Shown: positions 35,624 through 43,698 of the stretch, piece after piece
How the letters are laid out: every line of letters starts with the position of its first letter
How positions within the stretch are numbered: position 1 is the first letter of the stretch
NCBI RefSeq assembly: GCF_021582875.1
Contig: NZ_CP091138.1
Location: 2,542,001-2,606,000, forward strand
DNA length: 64,000 nt
Direction: 5' to 3'
Source of the DNA: Microbacterium sp. KUDC0406
Lineage (GTDB): Bacteria; Actinomycetota; Actinomycetes; Actinomycetales; Microbacteriaceae
Position numbers and translations under genes: made by a program
The notes under the pieces: model-generated
The model's database searches: none
Seen by the model: the letters and a program-made list of their open reading frames with translations, nothing else
Told to the model about the DNA's origin: nothing

Positions 35624-36678
35624 TCAGCGCGGCTCGCGAGCGTCGCGCAGCTGCTGATCGGACAGGATGCCGGGCAGCCCGCGGCCGTCGCGGGTGAAGA
35701 ACAGCATCACGCATGCGAGAACCGTGAGCAGCCAGGACAGCGCGCCGAACAGACCGCCCGGCAGTCCGATCGCGGAGAGCCCGGCGATGCCGCCGACCCA
35801 GCGCAGCAGCCGGGCCGGCAGCTGCGGCATCCGGCTTCCGGTGTAGCGCAGCTGCACGGCGAGATCACCGATCGACCTGCCCGTCGCGAGGATCACGACC
35901 AGCCACAGGATCACCGCGCTGGCCGTGCCGATGAAGCCGGCGACCACGCCGTCGACCATCGTCTGCCTGTCGTGCAGCACGTAGCCGATGAACAGCTGCG
36001 CACCGATCGAGACGCCGACCGTGACGAACCAGAAGCCGAGCCCGTCGCACAGCATCGCCAGCGCACGGCGTCCGCGGGTGACGGCCGCGGCAGTCCGGCA
36101 TCGGGCGCCGGCCTCATGCCGCGGTACGCGCGCGGCACGACGAGACCCACGACCGCGCCGAGGACGGCGCCGGTGGTGTTCGTCATCAGGTCGCCGACGT
36201 CGAAGAACCGGTAGGCGCACGGGTACAGGCCCCACACGCCGGTCAGCTGGGTCGTCTCGATGAACAGCGAGAGCCCGAACCCGACGAGCAGCGCGGCGAG
36301 GATGCCGCGACCGCCGATCACCCGCACGAAGAATCCGAGCGGAATGAAGAGCATCACGTTGAACACCAGCTGCAGCATCGCCGGGTTGGTGATCGTGCGG
36401 CCCGGTTCGGAGATCGCCTTGCGGATGTCCCGCACGACCGACATCGGATCGGTGATCGCACCCACGCAGCGGATCGTGTCGGGGTCGGGCAGCGGCAGCA
36501 GGGTGTAGGTCCAGATGGCCCAGAAGTAGATGAGCGCGGCCAGCCAGAGCAGCAGGCGTCCGGCGGAGAGCCGCCCGCGACGGCGGTAGCTGACCATGAC
36601 GAACGGCACGAACAGCACGACGCCGATGGCCAGCCCGACCACGATCGCGAGCACGCCGAGGACGATCTGATCCTGCAT
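35624..36678 (-). CDS. VanZ-family membrane protein with C-terminal RDD-like domain, frameshifted
   Basis: Two frames form one protein of about 351 residues. From ATG 36678 comes a VanZ-like part (IYFWAIWTYTLLPLPD, NVMLFIPLGFFVRV, FIETTQLTG, DVGDLMTNTTGAVLGA), ending in frame at about RPAPDAG. The second frame continues with RGRRALAMLCDGLGFWFVTV, VDGVVAGFIGTASAVILWLV and TGRSIGDLAVQLRYTG, the RDD-like part, to 35624. The break lies near 36091-36097, where one base seems to be missing. Both parts are strongly hydrophobic with conserved motifs, so an error or recent mutation is likely. VanZ/RDD fusions are common in actinobacteria; the function is unknown. Confidence 0.82.
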
Positions 36679-36739
36679 GCGACGAGTCTATTTTCCCGGG
36701 CTCAGGCTGCCGGATTGCAAGGCGGCATCCGCAGGCGTA

Positions 36740-38806
36740 GTGTCGCCGTTCGTGGCAAGTGAAGAACGCCCCGCCGAGCAGACCGCCAAGCGGCTGCTGC
36801 TGGGGGAACCGCTCACCTCTGAAGCGGCCGACGAGCAGCTGCTGCCCAAGCGCATGGCACTGCCGATCTTCGCCTCCGACGCGCTCAGCTCGGTGGCCTA
36901 CGGGCCGCAGGAGATGCTGATGATCATGCTGATCGGCGGCACGGCGTTCCTGACTCTGAGCCCCTGGGTCGCGGCGGCCGTCGTGCTGCTGCTGATCGTC
37001 GTGGTGCTCAGCTACCGGCAGATCATCAAGGCGTACCCGTCGGGCGGAGGGGACTTCGAGGTGACGCAGAAGAACCTCGGCGAGATCCCGTCGGTGATCG
37101 TGGCGGCAGCGCTGCTGGTCGACTACATCCTCACCGTGTCGGTGTCGATCGCGTCGGGCGTCGACAACATCATCTCGGCCGTCCCGGGGCTGAACCCGGT
37201 GCGCGTGGAACTGGCGGTCGGATTCGTCATCCTGATCGTGATCGTGAACCTGAGGGGCGTGCGCGAGGCATCCGCCGTGTTCGCGATCCCCACGTACATC
37301 TTCATCGGCTCCGTGCTCGTGATGATCATCTCGGGTCTCGCGCGCACCGCCTTCGGCGATGCGCCTGTGGCGGCGAGCGCGTCGTACACGGTGCATGCCG
37401 ACAGTCTGGGGCAGGCGGCGATGGTGCTGCTGATCCTGCGCGCGTTCTCGAGCGGATGCTCCGCCCTGACCGGCGTGGAGGCGGTGTCGAACGGCGTGCC
37501 GGCCTTCCGCATGCCGAAGATCCGCAACGCGCAGACGACGCTCGCGATGATGGGCTCGATCGCCGCCTGCCTGTTCGCCGGCCTCACCGCACTGGCGCTG
37601 ATCTCGGGCGTGCAGTACGCCGAGAACGCCTGCGACCTGGTCGGCTTCGACTGCACGACTCCGCAGCCCAGCCTGATGGCACAGGTCGCAGCGGCGACCT
37701 TCGGGCAGGGCAGCATCATGTTCTTCGTGATCCAGGCGGCGACCGCCTGCGTGCTGCTCCTCGCCGCAAACACCGCGTTCAACGGATTCCCGCTGCTGGG
37801 GTCGGTCCTCGCGCGCGAGGGCTACGCGCCGAAGGCGCTGAACACCCGCGGCGACCGCCTGGTGTTCTCGAACGGCATGATCCTGCTCGGCATCGCCGCC
37901 GTGGGGGTGCTCGTGGTGTTCCAGGCGAACCTCACCAATCTCATCCAGCTGTACATCATCGGCGTGTTCGTGTCGTTCTCGCTGGGACAGATCGGCATGG
38001 TGAAGCACTGGCGGCGCCTGGCCCGCGACGCCAGGACCGACGGCGTTCCCGTACCGCACGACGTGTACACGGGCATGACGGTGAACCTGGTCGGCGCGAT
38101 CATGACCGTCTCGGTGCTCGTGATCGTGACCATCACGAAGTTCACGCACGGGGCGTGGCTGGTGTTCCTGGCGATCCCCGTGCTGGCTCTGCTGATGGTC
38201 GGCGTGAAGCGGTACTACCGCGACGTCGAGCACGAGATCGCGATCGACGACACCACGCACTTCGGGTCGGCGGGCGACGTCGCGATCGTGCTGGTGAACA
38301 GGCTGCAGAAGCCGGTGATCAAGGCCGTCGACTACGCGCTGGCCGCCCGGCACGACAAGACCGTCGCCCTGCATGTGGCGACCGATCCGCACGACGGCGA
38401 GCAGCTGCAGCAGGAGTGGGCGGAGCACCGCATCCCGGTGCCGCTCGTGATCGTGGACAGCCCCTACCGTACGTACGCGCAGCCGGTCGAGGCCTATATC
38501 CGGAAGTACCGCGACGAGCACGGACCGTCGGTGATCACCGTGTATCTGCCGCAGTACATCGTGGGGCACTGGTGGGAGAGCGTGCTGCACAACCGCCGCG
38601 CCCGCCGCATGGCGAACCAGCTCATGCTCGTGCACGGCGTCACCATCACGCTGGTGCCGTGGCTGCTCGATTCGTCCGAGCTGATCTACGGCCGCCGCTC
38701 GCGCCCCGTCCCCGGACAGGAGCGCGCCGGCCGCCCCGTCACGCAGGCCACCGGCCGCCGCGCGCATCGGGATGTCGGACCGCCGGACGACGGCACGCAC
38801 GACTGA
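36740..38806 (+). CDS. APC-superfamily permease, KimA-like potassium importer
   Basis: About 688 residues; GTG 36740 or GTG 36752 are possible starts. Around twelve helices follow an N-terminal amphipathic region with LLPKRMALPIFASDALSSVAYGPQE, the KimA/YdaO-type signature. Further hallmarks are YPSGGGDFEVTQKNLG, ILRAFSSGCSALTGVEAVSNGVPAFR and the cytoplasmic C-terminal domain (HDKTVALHVATDP, HWWESVLHNRRARRMANQL). Homologues in Bacillus are high-affinity K+/H+ symporters inhibited by c-di-AMP; this role is inferred. No c-di-AMP riboswitch is evident upstream. Confidence 0.85.
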   Translation: MSPFVASEERPAEQTAKRLLLGEPLTSEAADEQLLPKRMALPIFASDALSSVAYGPQEMLMIMLIGGTAFLTLSPWVAAAVVLLLIVVVLSYRQIIKAYPSGGGDFEVTQKNLGEIPSVIVAAALLVDYILTVSVSIASGVDNIISAVPGLNPVRVELAVGFVILIVIVNLRGVREASAVFAIPTYIFIGSVLVMIISGLARTAFGDAPVAASASYTVHADSLGQAAMVLLILRAFSSGCSALTGVEAVSNGVPAFRMPKIRNAQTTLAMMGSIAACLFAGLTALALISGVQYAENACDLVGFDCTTPQPSLMAQVAAATFGQGSIMFFVIQAATACVLLLAANTAFNGFPLLGSVLAREGYAPKALNTRGDRLVFSNGMILLGIAAVGVLVVFQANLTNLIQLYIIGVFVSFSLGQIGMVKHWRRLARDARTDGVPVPHDVYTGMTVNLVGAIMTVSVLVIVTITKFTHGAWLVFLAIPVLALLMVGVKRYYRDVEHEIAIDDTTHFGSAGDVAIVLVNRLQKPVIKAVDYALAARHDKTVALHVATDPHDGEQLQQEWAEHRIPVPLVIVDSPYRTYAQPVEAYIRKYRDEHGPSVITVYLPQYIVGHWWESVLHNRRARRMANQLMLVHGVTITLVPWLLDSSELIYGRRSRPVPGQERAGRPVTQATGRRAHRDVGPPDDGTHD

Positions 38807-38835
38807 GCGGGGTCCACCGTCGAGCCGGGATCTTG

Positions 38836-39510
38836 TCAGTGGCCGTCGCGGGCCCGAGCGACGCGGATGCCGCGCTGGGAGGTCGGGAAGCGGTCGAGCA
38901 TGGCGCGCAGCTCGACGGCGTCGACGTCGGCGCCGAACGCCTCGGCACCCGGCTCGAGCATGATCCCCGCGCTGAGCGGCCCGGCGACGACGGGGTCGAA
39001 GCCGAGGGCGTCGACGAGCTGCGCGACGGTCTCCAGGTCTGCGGGGTCGTCTCCGGCGATCGCGATGGCCTTGCGATCCGGGGATCCGGCCGGGCGGCTG
39101 TCGTCCTCGAGGTCGTGATATCCCATGTGACTCAGGGCCTTCACCACCCGGGCATCCGGCAGGTGCGCCTGCACGATCTCGCTGGTCGTGGTGCGCAGGT
39201 CATCGAACTCGGGACGGATGCCGTCCGATCCCCACCAGTAGTTCATCGCGTCGATGACGAGCTTCCCGCGCAGAGCATCCGCCGGGATCGTGCGGTGCTT
39301 GCCCAGCGGAAGCGCGAGGATGACGGCATCCGCCTGCTCGGCGATCTCGCGCGCGGTGAGCGCCACCGCTCCGACGCCCTGTGCGGACGAGCGGATCAGC
39401 GCCGGATCGCCGGAGCCGGCCAGGAGCACGGTCATGCCGGCATCCGCCGCGAGCCGCGCGAGCACGAGTCCCACCCGCCCGGCACCGAGGATTCCGAGCG
39501 TGCCGATCAT
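38836..39510 (-). CDS. NADPH-dependent F420 reductase-like oxidoreductase
   Basis: A 224-residue single-domain Rossmann protein: LGILGAGRVGLVLARLAADAGM at the N-terminus is the NADP-binding loop, then LALPLGKHRTI and VIDAMNYWWGSDG, MGYHDLEDDSRPAGSPDRKA, and DALGFDPVVAGPL. It matches the F420H2:NADP oxidoreductase-like (pyrroline-5-carboxylate reductase-type) family. Whether it uses F420 or another flavin is not shown; the next divergent gene is an FMN reductase, so a shared redox role is plausible. It converges on the KimA-like gene. Confidence 0.85.
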   Translation of the reverse strand: MIGTLGILGAGRVGLVLARLAADAGMTVLLAGSGDPALIRSSAQGVGAVALTAREIAEQADAVILALPLGKHRTIPADALRGKLVIDAMNYWWGSDGIRPEFDDLRTTTSEIVQAHLPDARVVKALSHMGYHDLEDDSRPAGSPDRKAIAIAGDDPADLETVAQLVDALGFDPVVAGPLSAGIMLEPGAEAFGADVDAVELRAMLDRFPTSQRGIRVARARDGH

Positions 39511-39581
39511 GACTCGATCGTATTGCCGCCGCCGGATGTCGGGAGTAGACCTGGAAGCCCCAGTGAGAACGGAGCAACGCC

Positions 39582-40181
39582 ATGACCTACCGCATCGGAT
39601 ACCTCATCGGAAGCCTCGCGAGCGACTCGATCAACCGGGTGCTGTCGAAGGCGCTGGTCCGGCTGGCCCCGGAAGACCTCGAGATGTTCGAGATCCCGAT
39701 CCGCGACCTGCCGCTGTACAACCGCGACGAGGAGCACGACCCGGGCCCTGCGGTGACCGCGTTCAAGCAGGCGATCGAGGGTGCGGACGGACTGCTGTTC
39801 ATCTCGCCCGAGTACAACCGCTCGATCCCCGGCGCCCTGAAGAACGCGATCGACATCGGATCCCGCCCGTGGGGGCACAACTCGTTCGCGCGCAAGCCCA
39901 CCGGCATCATCGGGGCCTCCACCGGGGCGATCGGCACGGCGGTGATGCAATCGTCGATGCGCGGCGTGCTGAGCTTCCTGGATGCGCCTCAGCTGAACTC
40001 GCCTGAGGCGTACATCACGTTCAAGCCCGAGATCTACGGCGATGACGGCTCTGTGTCGGACGAGAGCACGGCGCAGTTCCTGCGGCACTACATGGAGGAG
40101 TACTCGGCGCTCGTCGCGCGCGTGCTCTCCAGCGCGCTCCCCGGGCACATGGGCGACTCCGACCCGGACGTCATGCACTGA
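39582..40181 (+). CDS. NADPH-dependent FMN reductase
   Basis: A 199-residue flavodoxin-fold reductase of the FMN_red family. IGYLIGSLASDSINRVLSKAL binds the FMN phosphate; LLFISPEYNRSIPGALKNAID is the signature loop; GIIGASTGAIGTAVMQSSMRG completes the cofactor site. It uses NADPH to reduce FMN or quinones and could help with oxidative stress. Two bases separate its stop from the UdgX-like gene, so they are co-transcribed. Confidence 0.92.
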   Translation: MTYRIGYLIGSLASDSINRVLSKALVRLAPEDLEMFEIPIRDLPLYNRDEEHDPGPAVTAFKQAIEGADGLLFISPEYNRSIPGALKNAIDIGSRPWGHNSFARKPTGIIGASTGAIGTAVMQSSMRGVLSFLDAPQLNSPEAYITFKPEIYGDDGSVSDESTAQFLRHYMEEYSALVARVLSSALPGHMGDSDPDVMH

Positions 40182-40183
40182 GG

Positions 40184-40852
40184 ATGGTCGCGATGACCGG
40201 CGAGGAGCGCCCTGGCGCACGGCAGTGGGTTCCCGAGCGGGGCGGGATCAGGGCGCTGCGAGCGGCCGCGCCGGACTGCCGCGGCTGCGAACTCTGGCAG
40301 GACGCGACCCAGGTGGTGTTCTCCGAGGGACCGGCCAGGGCCAGGATGATGCTCGTCGGCGAACAGCCCGGCGACCGGGAGGACCTCGAGGGCGAGCCGT
40401 TCGTCGGCCCCGCCGGACACCGGCTCGACGACGCGATCGCCGAGGCGGGGCTGGACCGGAACGGTCTGTACCTGACGAACGCCGTGAAGCACTTCCGCTT
40501 CGAGCGCAGCGGCCGCCGACGCATCCACGAGAAGCCCGCCGTCGGGCACATCGACGCCTGCCGACCGTGGCTGGCGGCGGAGATCGCCGTCGTTCGGCCG
40601 GACGTCGTCGTCGCGATGGGCACGACCGCCGCCCGATCCGTGCTCGGCAGGAATGTGCGCATCGGAGCGGTGCGCGGCACCGTGCTCGAGTCCGCCGACT
40701 CCTCGGCGACCCCGGTCATCGTGACGGTGCATCCGTCCAGCCTGCTGCGGATGCCCGAGAAGGCGGAGCGTGAGGCCGCCTTCCGGGCGTTCGTCGCTGA
40801 CCTGCAGCGCGCGGCCGAGATCGTCGGAGGGGACGTGCATGATCCGGACTAG
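40184..40852 (+). CDS. UdgX-family uracil-DNA-binding protein
   Basis: A 222-residue uracil-DNA glycosylase superfamily member of the UdgX type. Visible motifs: four Cys for an iron-sulphur cluster, starting with CRGCELW; GEQPGDREDLEGEPFVGPAG with the catalytic-region GEQPG; TNAVKHFRFERSGRRRIHEKP, the R-loop in which the His of RRIH becomes covalently linked to the abasic sugar in UdgX; and VTVHPSSLLRM. UdgX removes uracil but stays bound to the site, and later repair requires RecA-dependent functions. GTG or ATG starts at 40184/40193 are possible. Neighbours: FMN reductase upstream, GNAT downstream. Confidence 0.9.
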   Translation: MVAMTGEERPGARQWVPERGGIRALRAAAPDCRGCELWQDATQVVFSEGPARARMMLVGEQPGDREDLEGEPFVGPAGHRLDDAIAEAGLDRNGLYLTNAVKHFRFERSGRRRIHEKPAVGHIDACRPWLAAEIAVVRPDVVVAMGTTAARSVLGRNVRIGAVRGTVLESADSSATPVIVTVHPSSLLRMPEKAEREAAFRAFVADLQRAAEIVGGDVHDPD

Positions 40853-40861
40853 CCTGGGCGG

Positions 40862-41449
40862 ATGAGCGACCCCTGGCCGATCCGCACTGCGCGCCTCGAG
40901 ATCCGGCGCTGCACGCCCGAAGACCTCGACGCCGTCTGGGAGTACCGCCGCCTGCCCGAGGTGAACCGCTGGCTGGGCCGGGCTCCTCAGAGCAGCGAGG
41001 CGTTCCACGAGCTCCACGCCGACCCGGCCCGGCTCGCGATGACGTTCGTGATCGACCTCCTCCACGGTGGGGAGCAGGAGGAGCCCGTGCTGATCGGCGA
41101 CATCATGGTGCGTATCGAAGACGGCTGGGCCCAGGCGGAGGTCGCCGACGACGCGCGCGCGGTGCAGGCCGAACTGGGCTGGGTGCTGCATCCGGAGCAC
41201 GGCGGTCAGGGCTACGCGACCGAGGCGATCCGCGCCGTGATCGGCACCTGTTTCCGCGACCTCGGCCTGCGTCGGGTGCACGCTGGATGCTTCGCCGCCA
41301 ACGAGCCTTCCTGGCGGCTGATGGAGCGGCTCGGGATGCGCCGCGAGGAGTCCAGTCGCCGGACCGCGCTGCATCGCTCCGGCGAATGGATGGACGGCCT
41401 GGACTACGCCCTGCTCGCCGAGGAGTGGCCGACGCCCACCGCTCGTTGA
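40862..41449 (+). CDS. GNAT family N-acetyltransferase
   Basis: A 195-residue acetyltransferase of the RimJ/RimL type. TARLEIRRCTPEDLDAVWEY starts the fold; the acetyl-CoA pyrophosphate loop lies in LGWVLHPEHGGQGYATEAIRAV (Q-x-x-G-x-A-like), and the C-terminal part reads FAANEPSWRLMERLGMRREE. The acceptor is unknown. The last residues (TAR then TGA) are produced by a family A repeat, whose other arm gives the stop of the convergent CopB-like gene. Confidence 0.9.
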   Translation: MSDPWPIRTARLEIRRCTPEDLDAVWEYRRLPEVNRWLGRAPQSSEAFHELHADPARLAMTFVIDLLHGGEQEEPVLIGDIMVRIEDGWAQAEVADDARAVQAELGWVLHPEHGGQGYATEAIRAVIGTCFRDLGLRRVHAGCFAANEPSWRLMERLGMRREESSRRTALHRSGEWMDGLDYALLAEEWPTPTAR

Positions 41450-41527
41450 GCGAGCGAGGAACGAGCGAGACGAAACGCCCTCAGGTCGACCGCAGGCGTT
41501 TCGACTCGCTTCGCTCGCTCAACGACC
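41443..41527. repeat. Family A palindromic repeat shared by the 3' ends of two convergent genes
   Basis: An 85-base hairpin from CTCGTTGAGCGAGCGAGG to GCTCGCTCAACGACCG. The CGT TGA in the left arm ends the GNAT gene; the same codons read on the other strand from the right arm end the CopB-like gene. It probably also terminates both transcripts. Confidence 0.85.
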
Positions 41528-43688
41528 GAGGCGGTCAGGACGCAGGTCGAGGCGGCGCAGGGTCTGGGCGTTGAGCGCCACGACGACCGTCGACAGGCTC
41601 ATCAGCACCGCACCGACCGACATCGGCATGACGAATCCGATCGGTGCGAGCACGCCGGCCGCGAGCGGAACCGAGATGAGGTTGTATCCGGCCGCCCACC
41701 ACAGGTTCTGCGTCATCTTGCGGTAGCCGGCCCGCGACAGCTCGATCACGGAGAGCACCGAACGCGGGTCGTCGGAGGCGAGGATGACACCGGCCGAGGC
41801 GATCGCGACGTCCGTTCCGGCGCCGATCGCGATGCCGACATCCGCCTGCGCGAGCGCGGGAGCGTCGTTCACCCCGTCGCCGACCATCGCGACCTTCTTG
41901 CCCTCGCGCTGCAGCTCGGCGACCTTCGCGGACTTGTCCTCGGGGCGGACGCCGGCGAACACGCGCTCGATGCCGAGTTCGGCTGCCACGGCGTGCGCGA
42001 CCGCCTCGGCATCGCCGGTGATCATCACCACCTCGACGTCTTTCGCGCGCAGCGCCTCGACCGCCTCGCGCGACTCGGAGCGGATCTCGTCGGCCAGCTT
42101 CAGCCCGCCGATCACTTCGCCGTCGCGCACGACGTGCAGGATGATCGCGCCGTCGGAGCGCCAGTCCGTGGCATCCGGCACCTCGGCGGCGCCGACCTCG
42201 TCGAGCAGCCGCGGACCGCCGACGCGCACCTCGTGGCCCTCGACCGTCGCGGTCACGCCGACGGCCGGCGAGGAGGCGAAACCGGTGGCCTTCGCGATCG
42301 TGAGGTCGGATGCCGCGCGCACGATCGCCTTCGCGAGCGGGTGCTCGCTGTCGGCCTCGGCGGATGCCGCGAGCGCCAGCACCTGGTCTGCGGTCCACTC
42401 CGCGACCGGCGCGATGCCGGTGACGGTGGGCTCGCCCTTGGTGAGCGTTCCGGTCTTGTCGAACAGCACCGCGTCGATGTCGCGCATGCTCTCCAGCGCC
42501 AGGCGGTCCTTGACGAGCACGCCGGCTCGGGCGGCACGTTCGGTCGCGATCGAGACGACCAGCGGGATGGCCAGGCCGAGCGCGTGCGGGCAGGCGATCA
42601 CGAGCACGGTGATGGTGCGGATGACGGCCTCATCCGGCAGCCCGATGGCAGACCACACGATCGCGGTGATCGCCGGCGGCGCCCAGCGCGAACCAGAACA
42701 GCCAGGCGGCGGCGCGGTCAGCCAGGCGCTGGGCGCGGGAGCTGGACGCCTGCGCATCGGCGACCAGCTTGCGGATGCCGGCGAGCGCAGTGTCGTCGCC
42801 GATGGCAGTGACCTCGACGCGCAGCCCCGAATCGGTGGCGACGGTGCCGGCGGTCACCGGGTCGCCGGTGCCGCCGGAGACGGTGCGGGACTCACCGGTG
42901 AGCATGGACTCGTCCATGTCGGCGCGGCCGTCGACGATGCGGCCGTCGGCGGGAACGCTGCCGCCGGGGCGGACGATGACTACGTCGCCGACGCGCAGGT
43001 CGGTCGGGGAGACCACGGTGCCGTCCACCAGCTCGGCCTCATCCGGCAGCAGCGCGGCCAGGGAGTCCAGCGCTGAACTGGTCTGCGCGAGAGAGCGCAT
43101 CTCGATCCAGTGGCCGAGCAGCATGATGACGATCAGCAGCGCGAGCTCCCACCAGAACTCGAGTTCGTGGTGCAGCAGGCCGAGGCTCGCGCCCCAGGAG
43201 GCCAGGAAGGCGACGGTGATCGCGAGGGCGATCAGCAGCATCATCCCGGGCTTGCGGGATCTGAGCTCGGAGACGGCACCGGTCAGGAACGGGCGGCCAC
43301 CCCAGACGTACATGACCGTGCCGAGCACCGGGGCGATCCACCCTGCCCACCCCGGGACCTCGTAGCCGAGGATCATCGCGAACATCGGCGACAGTGCGAC
43401 GACCGGGACGGCGATGATCAGGTTGATCCAGAACAGCCGCCGGAACTGCCCGACGTGGTCGCCGTGGCCGGCGTGGCCCTCATGCGCATGCTGAGACCGT
43501 TTCGTATCGCTCGTTCCTCGCTCGCTCAACGACCCGGTGGCGTGCGCATGCTGAGACCGTTTCGTCTCGCTCGTTCCTCGCTCGCTCAACGACCCGGTGG
43601 CGTGCGCATGCTGAGACCGTTTCGTCTCGCTCGTTCCTCGCTCGCTCAACGACCCCGTGGCGTGCCCCTCGTGCTTGTCCATGTCCAT
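41519..43688 (-). CDS. Copper-translocating P-type ATPase, CopB-like (CPH motif), frameshifted
   Basis: About 722 residues when corrected. The N-terminus is His-rich and interrupted by a 60-base tandem repeat. From FWINLIIAVPVVALSPMF on come the P1B helices, the actuator domain with TGES (MLTGESRTVSGG), the metal motif ACPHAL (Cys-Pro-His, as in CopB-type Cu(I)/Cu(II)/Ag pumps), the phosphorylated Asp in LFDKTGTLTKGEP, SEHPLAKAIV, and [16 protein letters not shown]. The frame breaks at about 42671-42685, between LFWFALGAA and ITAIVWSAIG, where one extra base seems to be present in a GC run. Both halves are intact, so an error or recent mutation is likely. Adjacent to the CopA-like gene. Confidence 0.88.
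43489..43668. repeat. Family A half-element amplified in tandem within the CopB-like gene
   Basis: Three copies of a 60-base unit, nearly identical, in phase with the reading frame. Each encodes 20 residues containing the HAHATG His cluster plus SLSERGTSETKRSQ. The second part is a single arm of the family A repeat read in the frame without stops; the first part is the ATPase's own His-rich metal-binding stretch. One base and one residue (SET/SDT) distinguish a copy. Confidence 0.9.
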
Positions 43689-43698
43689 CCCATCCCAC

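Noticed and set aside
35624-38800. A 1058-residue minus-strand frame
   Set aside because: Its 3' third is the second part of the VanZ/RDD gene, but most of it is antisense to the KimA-like gene and low in complexity; only the RDD part is real.
43489-43668. CRISPR-like array
   Set aside because: Units are directly adjacent, lie inside a coding frame and have no variable spacers.
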